Positions 11,857 to 22,069 of a stretch of 64,000 bases of DNA are shown in pieces. The notes below the pieces were generated by a model that saw nothing but the letters and a program-made list of their open reading frames with translations, did no database searches and had not been told where the DNA came from. This DNA comes from Lomentospora prolificans (Eukaryota > Ascomycota > Sordariomycetes > Microascales > Microascaceae), in NCBI GenBank assembly GCA_029532625.1, contig JARFXM010000011.1, positions 2,790,001 through 2,854,000 of the forward strand, given 5' to 3'. The position numbers and the translations under genes were made by a program. Each line of letters begins with the position of its first letter. Within the stretch, counting starts at the first letter, position 1.

Positions 11857-13522
11857 ATGAGTTCCGCTCTAAACTCATCTGGGAGCGCGGTAAGTTGGGA
11901 ATTGCTCACGTCTACACTCAGCACTAACGCCGACTTCGGACAGGTCCCTGCTCAGCTGCAGGCTGACCCTGCTGCCCTGCGACCTGAGGCAGATGAAGCC
12001 GGGTTAAACAATGAGCTTCGCGAACAGAGGCTCCGTGAACTCGTAAGCCTAGTCATCTCTTTCAATCCCATCCGTGTTAACTCGGTAGTAGTTCTTGGAG
12101 CAGCAGTCACAACCGCTCACGATCAACAAATTCACTATCCATGGCGCAAACCACACGAGACCTAGCTTCCTCGACCCCATAATCCGGCCCCTCGTTAGCG
12201 ATGAGTCCAATTCATCCTCGACGTTTGGCGACGTCATGCTCAAGCTCCGTGAAGTCGTCGGAAAGCTCGACAGACTCGAGATCTTCCACCCCGAGCCGAA
12301 CGTCTGGCTCTCGGCTGCCGATCCCGCAACTGACCCTTCGTCCTCTCCCACCGATGTCAACGTCGACTTGCGCGTGCGTGAGCTTGGGCGCTTCAAGCTA
12401 AAGACCGGTACGGATGTTGGAGACGGAGAGAGCTCTGCATATGGTTCGCTTCTGTGGAGGAACATCTTTGGCGGTGCTGAGATGCTGTCTCTTAACGCTA
12501 GCACCGGTACTCGTACTCGATCTGCATACAGTGCGACTTTTAGCGTACCTGTACTGAGCAACCCCGACGTAAGGCTAGCGGTCGACGGTCTAGGTTCCTC
12601 AACTCACAAGCCATGGGCATCCCATGAGGAGGTCTTGAAGGGAGGAAATCTCCGGCTGTCCTGGCTCTCCCCCGAGAGCGACGTTCACTCCGTCGAATAC
12701 TCTGGCATGTGGAGGCAGCTTACGGGGCTCTATGCGGGTGCCAGTCCTAGCGTCAGAGCAGAAGCCGGCGACTCTGTCAAGAGCTCGATCAAGCACTCTT
12801 TCCAGCGCGATCGACGAGACAACCGACACCTTCCTCAGAATGGGTACGTCGTGCGCTCGAATCTTGAGCTTGCTGGTATCGGTCCTTTGGGTGGTGATGT
12901 TGCGTTTGCCAAGGGTGATGTGGATGTTGGCGGCGCCATTCCCATCTCCGTTCCCGGTGTCCAAGGACCCAGCGGCGTTTCCCTCGGCGGAGGTCTTCGA
13001 TTCGGTATGCTTTACCCGCTCGCTCTCGGCAACCCTTTTGGTCAAAAGGTCTTGCCTAGCCGCTTTCCCGACCGATTCCAGCTCGGCGGCCCCAACGATG
13101 TCCGCGGCTTCAAGCTTGGCGGGCTTGGTCCCCACGACGGTGCGGACGCCGTCGGCGGAGACATGTTCGCCGCGGGCAGTCTGAACCTCCTCCTACCCGT
13201 TCCTTACAAGGGCCCCGAGTCCGGCCTCCGGTTCCAGCTCTTCCTCAACGGCGGTCGTCTGGTCGCGCTCAAGAACAAGGGCAAGGGCCGTAACACGGGG
13301 AGCCCCTCTCTTGAGCGTCAGACAGTCCGGGACGGCATGATCAAGGCTTTCAAGGATATCTGGTTGTCAGGTACGCCGCCTAGTATGGCGGCTGGCTTCG
13401 GCCTCGTCTATGGTCACCCGATGGCTCGGTTTGAGCTCAATTTCGGGCTTCCCTTGGCTATGGCTAAGGGGGAGCAGTGTACAAAGGGTCTACAGGTCGG
13501 AGTTGGCATCAACTTTCTTTAA
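11857..13522 (+). CDS. SAM50: Sorting and assembly machinery subunit Sam50 (Tob55)
   Basis: Three exons, 11857-11889, 11944-12042 and 12092-13522, encode 520 aa. The introns are GTAAGT...ACAG (54 nt) and GTAAGC...GTAG (49 nt, with GTTAAC branch). A POTRA-like N-terminal region (about residues 50-150, starting INKFTIHGANHTRPSFLD) is followed by an Omp85-type 16-strand beta-barrel. The diagnostic L6 motif is VRGF in GGPNDVRGFKLGGLGP, and the protein ends with a strand of the beta-signal type (GLQVGVGINFL). Known role: central channel of the SAM complex in the mitochondrial outer membrane, inserting beta-barrels such as Tom40 and porin. The very short first exons are typical of housekeeping fungal genes. 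It diverges from UBC6. Confidence 0.95.
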
Positions 13523-13727
13523 ATTTTACTTCTTTTTGTAGGTATATAAAAGTATTAAATAGACATGCAACCACTCACAATCGCATCGTCCAACCCTGTT
13601 GTTTAACTCTTCACCGGAATGTTTCAAAGGCATTCCAGTCCCGCCCAATTCGGTCTGACTATCCGTCTAATATTAACAAATGAATATTCTGCATGGCAAC
13701 TGGCCTAACCTATTGATCTATCAGAAT

Positions 13728-15482
13728 TCAGTCCTCATCCTCCTCCCCTCGCCTCTGGAACGCCATAGTCCAAACCAATGCAACCAAAGCGACGCACACG
13801 AGATACAGCCACCACACGGCCCCAACCATACCGTGCTTGATACCCCACCCGAACACAATCCCTCCTATGGCAGGACCAACAGCTCTCGCAAGACTCGAAA
13901 TCATGTTTCCAGCCCCATGCACCGTCCCCAAGACTGTCCGCGTAGGCGCCGCTTCGGTAAGCAGGATGACAGTGCTGGGGATTGCCATTGTTCTCGCCAT
14001 TATTTGGCCGCAGATGATGACGCCCAGACCAAGCCATCGGAGGATGCTGTCGGTGTTGATAAGAGAAAGGTACGGGGCCATGCCGTAGATTACCGGGAAG
14101 ATGATGAGAGACAGCTTTAGTATGCCAAGAGTGCCGACACGCTCTTGAAGGCGGGGATAGATGAAGAGTTGCAGGAGGATTCCACCAATACCAGAGGCGG
14201 ATAGCCACAGGCCTATAGTAGAGGAGCGGAGGCCTAGACCACCGCTAAAGAGAAATAGAGTCGGTGACGCGTTGTCCGCGTGCGGAGTCGACAAGTATAC
14301 AGGGAAGATGTGCATGAACGCGGAGTTGTGGAGGGGGAGAAGTCCAAAGGCCATCATAGCGGTAAGGACTTTGACGGTCCATATCTTGCGGAATGAAATT
14401 CGGGGCGCTGGTGACGGCTTCTCGCTTAGACTCTCGGACGAAGGTTTCTCTTCGCTCTCGGGGTCGGGAGCGGTCGACGAAGCGGGGGAGGATAGAGACG
14501 AGGTAGTAAAAGTCTCCTCGTCATGCACCGGCATGTATTGGACGTGGTCGCGTTCGTTCACCAAATTCTTAAATAAACGAATAAGGAAGTCACCGATTCT
14601 AAGACCAAAATCTGATTTGGATTCTGAGCCAGGAAGAGTCTCTCGAAGCCATAACCATGAGAGGGCCAGTGCAGTTAGAAGCATGGCGGCGTTCATCAAA
14701 CCCGGAAGGGCATACGGGTACGCGAGAGCCCAGGCGACGCCATCAGGATCCTTCCCAAAATTCAAGAAACCATCTGGACCAAAAGCCCACGAAAGATTCT
14801 GAACAGGGTCGGCGAGAAGCCCGCCAAGCGCCAAGCTCAGAACCATACCGGAATTGAACACCAAAGGGAGGAGCAAAAAGGCCTTTGTTTGAAACTTGCG
14901 CTCTTTGACCACCTCGGCGGTCATGGTTCGCATGATGCTCACGTTTCCATTGGCTAGGCCGGCCAGCGTCCTCCAGAAGAATAAGGCGCCGAGGCTGCGA
15001 GAAAGGCCAAAGGCAGCGTTCGAGATCGCGGAAACGAGCAGGCCAAAGATGATGGATTGGCGTCGACCACAACGATCGGAGATGTAACCCCACGCGAGGC
15101 TTACGACAAACTGCGCGAGAGGAAAAGATGCTACGAGAAGCCCAGAATATTCCGAGATGGGGGCGGTATCAGATTCTGCGTCGCTCCGGGCTGCGGTTGC
15201 CTTTTGAGGGAGTACAGACCTGACAAGGTAGAAGATGTAAGGAAGAAGGCACACGTTCGAAAGAGGTTCGCTGAGGCGGCAGAGTGCGAGGAGAAACAAC
15301 TGGTCTTTATTCGGGAGGTCCATCCAGCCGATCTTGGGCTTCTTCGGGGGTCCATTGGACTCGACTTCTGAACGGTTTGGCCTTGGTTCCCTTGCGGCTA
15401 CGGGCGGTGTTAGCAGGTAAGTCACGACGAAGGAAACTTGAAGGAAGCGAAACCTACGTCTCAGTAATCTCTCCTGATCCAT
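13728..15482 (-). CDS. MFS transporter, YCR023C/ZIFL-like
   Basis: Start at 15482 (ATG in GAAGCCATGG context). The frame is open further upstream but has no ATG there. A 60-nt intron is proposed (15457-15398: donor GTAGGT, branch GCTAAC, acceptor GTAG), giving exons 15482-15458 and 15397-13728 and a 564-aa protein. The intron is a multiple of three with no stop, so unspliced RNA would add 20 residues. Twelve hydrophobic segments are visible, with motif A as GYISDRCGRRQSIIFG between TM2 and TM3 and a long acidic Ser/Pro-rich central loop (about residues 310-370). It resembles the tetracycline-resistance/ZIF1-like branch of the MFS (yeast YCR023C). The substrate is unknown. Confidence 0.88.
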   Translation of the reverse strand: MDQERLLRRRFRFLQVSFVVTYLLTPPVAAREPRPNRSEVESNGPPKKPKIGWMDLPNKDQLFLLALCRLSEPLSNVCLLPYIFYLVRSVLPQKATAARSDAESDTAPISEYSGLLVASFPLAQFVVSLAWGYISDRCGRRQSIIFGLLVSAISNAAFGLSRSLGALFFWRTLAGLANGNVSIMRTMTAEVVKERKFQTKAFLLLPLVFNSGMVLSLALGGLLADPVQNLSWAFGPDGFLNFGKDPDGVAWALAYPYALPGLMNAAMLLTALALSWLWLRETLPGSESKSDFGLRIGDFLIRLFKNLVNERDHVQYMPVHDEETFTTSSLSSPASSTAPDPESEEKPSSESLSEKPSPAPRISFRKIWTVKVLTAMMAFGLLPLHNSAFMHIFPVYLSTPHADNASPTLFLFSGGLGLRSSTIGLWLSASGIGGILLQLFIYPRLQERVGTLGILKLSLIIFPVIYGMAPYLSLINTDSILRWLGLGVIICGQIMARTMAIPSTVILLTEAAPTRTVLGTVHGAGNMISSLARAVGPAIGGIVFGWGIKHGMVGAVWWLYLVCVALVALVWTMAFQRRGEEDED

Positions 15483-17640
15483 GGCTTCTATGGATGAGGA
15501 TCGAAATTTAATCGATGTGGAAATAGTTCGATGAAGTGTGTCGCCAGGTCGACGGCCGTAGGAGGCCAAGCGCTTGTTCTTCGACTCTTCAAGACTCGTG
15601 CATCATCCCCCACTCGCGGATTAGTTTCTGTTCACGTCTGTTAAGAAATAGCGAGGAGCGATCGCCGGCTTCTTTCGAAAGCACATTCAAAGCATCGAGG
15701 GGCTTTGTATGAGGGGAATCCCCACCGCATCGTGGGAGGTACACTGCTTAAATTCGGCCAGCAACAAGGGCCCTACGGAATCATGCTCGCCGCAATCTAT
15801 TTCGCATCATTCTCGATGGCAGCCACTCGGCACAATGGCCTAAAGGCCCCGCGACCATGCGCACGCCCCCATGTCTACAATCCCCAGTATGCGCCTTTCG
15901 CCATCTCGGCTCCACAGCGTTCGCGCTCTGGGGTACGCATTAACCAGTATCCATGAACGAGCACTACGCTGGGGGGTGGGTGGTGGCAGAAAGGCCCGGT
16001 GGCGAACGGAGACTGGTTGTGGTCTTCATATCGGAGAATAGGTAGTTTATGGGTTTCTTGGGGCCTGGGTTAATCTGTTCGAGATTTACCAGCCACTTTA
16101 ACCAGAGGGCTGTAAATGAGCGGACCCGGAAGAAGCTGTCAAGTTCCCAGGTGTGGGGAGGAAGCTAACCCCATGTGGTCGCTGGCCAGTTCCTGGGCAT
16201 TTGCATGAAAATATCGATGGGTGTAAAAGAGTGTTAGGGAGAAGCTGGGGCATCAATCTTGATTTGTCTGTGGCTACGAGCGTATCGTTTGTAAGTACCA
16301 AGGAGCGCGGCATATTGATGCTCCTCACGAATTGAAGATGGGTGTGGAGACCATACTGTCCATGAGTGGGCCAAAAGCCGGATTTTAGTCCAAATTACAC
16401 TACGTCCGAAACCGTCTCCTCAAAGGAAAGTCGAGGAGTTGAAGAGGCGGTAAGTATCGAGATCGCCAATGGCCTGATCCCATCATTCCATTGCCTCCTA
16501 GCCTGCTGCATCTTGACATGCCTACATGCCGATAGATCTGAATGGGGATCCGACTCGCGTCTTGGACTGTGATTGCTGGGGCGCACCTGGAAAATGAGAA
16601 GAAAATAGGACCCAGCTTCCCGGGATGTCAACAGTAATCTTGTAACGTAACTATGCCCATCTAAATTTCTCGATTCATCCCACTCTTTATTCTTTAGTCC
16701 AAGATTGGCGACACAGGCAAGGGTCTATCAGGTGTCTCTCGGGTCGACTTGCAGCGAATGGGGCCGGCATTTGAGTGGGTTCTCCGCCTTCCCCGCGATT
16801 GTGATACTGGAGCCAGCTGGCTGGCAGTGGTGCGTGTCATACATACCATTAGTGGATGTGGGCGGCGCCGCCAGCGCTAAGGCCTCCTGCCATTTTGCAC
16901 TCACTCCAAGCAGTTTGACGATGCGTCTCAGTGAAGACGAGTTAATGAGCTTCTCAATCTCGAACTGTATCTCGAACAGTAGAAACCCTATATTATGATA
17001 GTGAAAGGCCCGTCTCTGAGAGTCAATCTTCATTAGTTCTCGCGGGTAGCGTAAATAATCTCACTATCCTAACCCATGTAGGGTTGCTCAGCGATCTTCG
17101 GCAGTCGATTTAGAGCTAGCGTGGGGAACTGAAGTGGGTGTCACTCTAGAAAGGGTTGGTTGTCTTACTGGATGGAGGCCCCAAGCCAGTCTACCCTTCC
17201 CACTAACCCCGCCAACCCTTGAGCATTTCCACTTTCGTCGCCAAAGCCCGCGCATCACCCACCTTGGCACTTCGACGGACCAATTGTCCACTTCAACTAC
17301 GGCGTGGGGGAACCAGAGAAACGACAGCCTGCGCCAAATCCTTTGGCTGGGGGCAACCAACATCGCCTGCGCCATAATCGTGACCATTCCCACCTGCTGC
17401 TTCTCGCAAAACCCTACCACCCCGTCGTCGTGATGCTCGTCGTCTCGATCGTATTCCTAGCGCTACGAGGCAGATGAACATCGTCACCCCCGAGCCGGCT
17501 CTCCGATTCAGAATCGAATATGATTTGCGTCCTCGACATTTGAATCCACGGACTCCCTTTTGGCCGGCACTTAGCCTTTGAGAAATATCGATCGAATTGG
17601 CCCCTTGCGCCTCTCCAGCTCGACCAACACAAAACTCAGT
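15483..17640. other. Divergent intergenic region between two transporter genes
   Basis: About 2.2 kb lies between divergent start codons and should hold the promoters of the YCR023C-like transporter and of the sugar porter. No coding segment, RNA gene or repeat was recognised. Confidence 0.5.
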
Positions 17641-19785
17641 ATGAAGGCTGTGGAGAGGTTAAGAAGCTTGCTGGGCCCCCCGGGAAGGGGATATATACCG
17701 TTAGATCCTGGCCGCACTTCGGCCGTTCGCGGAGGTGCACGCAATCCAAATTTGACCAAGGCGGTGATCCGATTATATTGGCTCTGTCTCTTTTTTGGAT
17801 TGGGAACTTCCGTCTGGGGGTGCGTTCGCCTCTTTGCCTCCATAATCCCGCACAGAAAGCGCCCGAGACCTGCGTACACTGACATTCAATGCATCTAGAT
17901 ACAACATCGGCATCCTTTCGTCCATTCTCGTGCACCCTGGCTGGACGGCCATTCAAGGTGACCTTACCCCTCAACGCAAAGGTACAATTACGGGAGTCTA
18001 TTACCTTGGAACATGGGTCAGTTATCTCTTCATCTCACGTCCGCTGAGCGATTCCTTTGGCCGAAGGAGAGCAGCCATGTGCGGCACTGCGATCCTTTGC
18101 GTGGGAGCGCTGTTACAAGCGAGTTGCGCAGGCCCAGCGCCCTTCCTCGTGATGGTTGCGGGCAGGGCTATATGCGGAGTTGGTGTTGCTATTGTATCAA
18201 CGTCGGTTCCACTTTATCAAAGGTTGGTATCAAGTGGATGTCAATCAATGCATCCCAGTGGCTAACTTAAAAAGTGAGATATCGCCAGCGAGGGAACGCG
18301 GGAAGTTTGTGACGATGAATCACATTGGATTCATCGTGGGTTTGGCAGCAGGTCTTTGGTGCGTCACCTCCTTCTCCGTTGATCTAGAACTGTGGTGGAA
18401 CGCGGTGTTAACAAGCACAGGGTTGGTTACGGTATGACTTTTTGGACTGGAGAGACCGGAAATTATTATGGCTGGAGGATATCGCTGCTTTTGCAACTTA
18501 TTCCGGCCCTCGCCTTCGGTTTTGGGTTGCCATTCGTACCGGAATCGTCAGTCATACACGAAAGATCCGCTCATGCCGAGCTGTTTCTAACCAGGATTCT
18601 AGACCCCGATGGCTCGTTGAAAAAGGCCGAGTCGGCGAGGCCGCGACGATACTCCACTGGCTACGCGAGGGAAGCTTTACGCATGACGAGGTGGACAAAG
18701 AGGTCAACGATATGGTGGATTCGGTCGACGAGCACAGGCACTCCGGTCTCAACTGGAAGTCCCTCTTTGTCGAGGCCCCGTTATTTGCGCGTCTGTGGCG
18801 AGCAGCGCTCCTGCACTTCTTGGCACAGATGTCCGGTGCATCGGCAATGAAATACTATCTTCCGACGCTACTTAAGGCGTTGGGGCTCAGCACAAGACTT
18901 GCACTGATGGCCGGCGCCATTGAGATGACACTAAAAATAGGGTGTTCTGTGATCGAAATGCTCATCATTGACCGGCTCGGGAGGAGGCTTTCCTTGGCTA
19001 TCGGGTGTGTAGCCATGGCCTTAGGCATGCTCGTAAGTGGGCACCTCAAGCTCGCGTTTTCACAGTGGCTAACTGCTTCGTATTCCGCGAATAGATCAAT
19101 GGCACGTTGCCGCTGATATATCCGGGGAATGTCAACAAAATCGCGGACATGGCTTGTGTCTTGTTTATTTTCGTCTACGCCTTTGGGTATAGCCTGGGCT
19201 TTGGACCGGCGGCTTGGCTCTATGGCTCAGAGGTGAGTTGTCCCCACCGAAAAAGAAAAAAAAAAATGTCATCGGCCGATTTCCCACTTAGAACTGTTCG
19301 ATGTTAAAATTGGAAGGATTCTTACAATTCTCTGCAGATATTCCCGACCTCGGTGCGGGCGAGAGGCCTCAACTTTTCTGCCTCGGCCGGATCCATCGGA
19401 TCTGTCGTGGTGGCCCAGATCTGGCCCATCGGTATCCACGCTATCGGCAGCAATATTTACTTCTTTTTTATGGTGGTTAATGTGTTATGCGTCCCGGTAA
19501 GTTGTCTGACTCGGGTAAATCTCGGTGTTTGTCGTCTACGTTGGCGATCTCCAAGACATGCTCATGCAGTCAGGGAAAGGCAGCCCGTTCGACTGACACA
19601 ACCATCTCTAGCTCATCTACCTCTTCTACCCCGAGACAAAGGGTCGGTCTCTCGAAAATATGGACGAACTATTTGGGAAGCTTGAGATTCGGCGACTGGA
19701 AGATATTGGCAGCTACACCGGGAGCGACGCGAGGTCGTCTGATGATGCCGTCAGGCGAGGGGCACGTCAGGCGGGAAGCCTTTGA
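17641..19785 (+). CDS. Sugar porter family MFS transporter
   Basis: Eight exons give 537 aa: 17641-17819, 17899-18222, 18275-18358, 18421-18546, 18603-19032, 19095-19232, 19338-19496 and 19612-19785. All seven introns have GT...AG ends and rejoin in frame at sugar-porter motifs: DSFGRRRA (loop 2-3), LYQSEISPARERGK (loop 4-5), VPESPRWLVEKGR (loop 6-7), DRLGRRLS (loop 8-9) and YPETKGRSLENMDELF at the end. The central helix has AQMSGASAMKYYLPTLL, equivalent to the QQxSGxxxxxYYxPxxF sugar-binding helix. TM1 reads VWGYNIGILSSI where most family members have GYDxGV, so the acidic and Gln positions are lost. It is a plasma-membrane sugar or related-solute transporter; the specificity is not predictable. 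Confidence 0.9.
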
Positions 19786-22069
19786 CGTGCCGAGTCAGGT
19801 GCTAGTAAGACGTGAGCGGCCGTTGATAAGGTAAAAGCGGCCTTTTTTGACGAGCACAGACAGCGCCTGATAGCTCCTGCATTCTATTATAGCAACAGCG
19901 TAGGGAAATGAACACGGCTGATCCTTTCACTGATGAAGAAGGCTGAGTGCTGGGCGAGATGTATCGCTTTGTTCCTCGACGTTTTCCATGAATTCGAGAA
20001 TGGGCGCATCGCAGGTGGGTTTCGAGATTGGTATCCACCAACACACGACGCAATGATGTCAACCCCTCCAGTTGTGTTTGGTAACATCCATTCCTGCCCA
20101 TTTTCTTCTGGCTCGCATCGCAGATTGAGCAGAGAGTCTATTCTTTTGAGGGCTCATGCTTGGCTCGAAAACGGCCATGGCCGAGGATGCGCCCCTTGCC
20201 TAGCGCTGGCTATCAGACGGAACGCGGCTCTGGGCAGGATACGTCCCAGGTAATATCTCTGTCGCTCGATCTTTCCGCTTCCTTCCGTCATAGTTTCCTT
20301 TTAATCAGGAACAACCAAATCCGCCGTTCATGGTCTAGAGCAGTTGAGCTGGTACTTGGACGCTTCTGAACAGGGAACTCACGAGTAGAGGGAGCTGGAT
20401 GACGCAAGGGCTCCTTACAGTATCAATATTGTTGTATGTACACTGTACATTACATTTATCGCCAGCTCTTAATTCATGTGCAAACGCTGGTAGCCCTCCC
20501 CATAAGAGATCCATTAGACTTTCCTGTAGTCATCACAATCAGGTGTTTGTACATTGATCAGAGAGTAGCGCAATGTACCGTAGGCCTAGTGCGTGCCAAC
20601 CCCGATAGCTAATGCCAGTCGCATTAGTTCCGACATCAGCCTTGGTCTCTTGGGCCTGTTTTCTTCTTTCCCAAATGTTAAACGAGCTGAGACTTGGCAT
20701 TTTTCTTTTCCCATCTCGCACGCTCACTTGTTGCCGCTTTACAATATCGAGACAGTCTCGCCCTTCTCTCGAACCCCTCATCCTCGCTTGTCCCCTGCTT
20801 TCCGCCTGAGAAGCAACGCTCCAAAGCCTTCTGTTGGGGCTCTCCATCGTACCGTCACAGCCAGGCGCTGACCTCAGCACCCAAATCTGGAGCTGGGCAG
20901 GTAGATGCAGCCTGCATCGAGCAGCTTGCATACACCACACCGCACCCGCCGCCTCAGAGCTACCTCAATCCGTGCCTTCCACATACATCACAGTGGCTTG
21001 TCCACGAGTCGCCGACCGAACTCCGCTATTGCACCCGACTTCAACTCATCAGGCCATCGAATCCTCACCTCTTCTTCCCCTAACTATTTGGGCCTAAATC
21101 CTCCCCAGTGTTGCTCGGAACTTATCCCCGCAAGGCCCGTCTCGACCCAGCCCGACCACGCCGCTTTCATCTACCTTCTGAGGCTTCCTACCCTTACCGC
21201 CTCTGCTTTTCCATCGTCGCCAGTCACCCCCTCTCTGTGCCGCTTAAGCCCCCGACCGATCGCAGCCCTGTTTTATATTACCTCTTTCCTGACTTCAAAG
21301 GTAGATAGTTCAATGCTTGTTCCTATATCTACGTTGCTTGTCTCCATGTCAGATTTATGCTCTATTCCCGCCTAATCCGAGACCTGCCCCATCGGGGTTA
21401 CCCTGCCTGTGCCCGCGGTCGCTGGCTACCCTGAACCATTTCAGCCAACCAAACTCCACACAGACCACATCCAACAACCACAAACCATCTCACGCCCAAC
21501 CGCAATCCTGCCTCTTGCGATCCCTTCTCCCCGACAGCCTGGACGACATCCTCCATAGGTTACTAACCATCACCTCTCTTAGTCTCACAGCGTTCTCGTC
21601 TCGCAATTCGCGTAGCAGCATCGCCAGCGGCACGACGATGATAGCCACTGCAGCTCGCATTTGATCACTTCGTCCCCCACCTCTCCTCCACTCCTCTCCG
21701 ACGGTCCCGCGGAAACTCTGCCGCCGATAATTCACACCCCTCTCCCTTCTGCATTTTGACTTGACGATACCGTGGATACCCCGAGCGAGAATCCGTGATT
21801 CCCGAATTCCTCCTCGAAACCATATCTTGAGCATCAGCCGCAAACCCCCTGTAACCTGCTCCATATTCTGGGGTGTGGAGCTTATCCCTTTCGAGCCTCT
21901 GCCGACCCAATCTTCCTATCAGCGCCCGCGATTTTCCTGCTTACCCCGACCGGCCTTTTCGACATCTGCATCTTTTCATTGCGATAGTCCATCCACAACC
22001 CGGGTGTATTCTATTTATTATCGAGACTCTTTCGGGCCCAGTTCCGTCCCCCACACGTACAGACACAGG
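19786..22069. other. Intergenic region and long SIP5 leader
   Basis: The first part holds the 3' side of the sugar porter and the palindrome at 20436-20450. From about 20600 to the SIP5 start the plus strand is strikingly pyrimidine-rich, with many short upstream open frames and several ATGs, like a long fungal 5' UTR. A hidden 5'-UTR intron is possible. No domain-bearing protein is encoded. Confidence 0.45.
20436..20450. promoter_or_regulatory. Perfect palindrome ATGTACA-C-TGTACAT
   Basis: Two 7-bp arms flank one central C. The extended 17 bases at 20437-20453 recur with one mismatch at 55630-55646. The site lies between the sugar porter 3' end and the SIP5 leader. A dimeric DNA-binding factor or an RNA hairpin are both possible. 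Confidence 0.4.
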
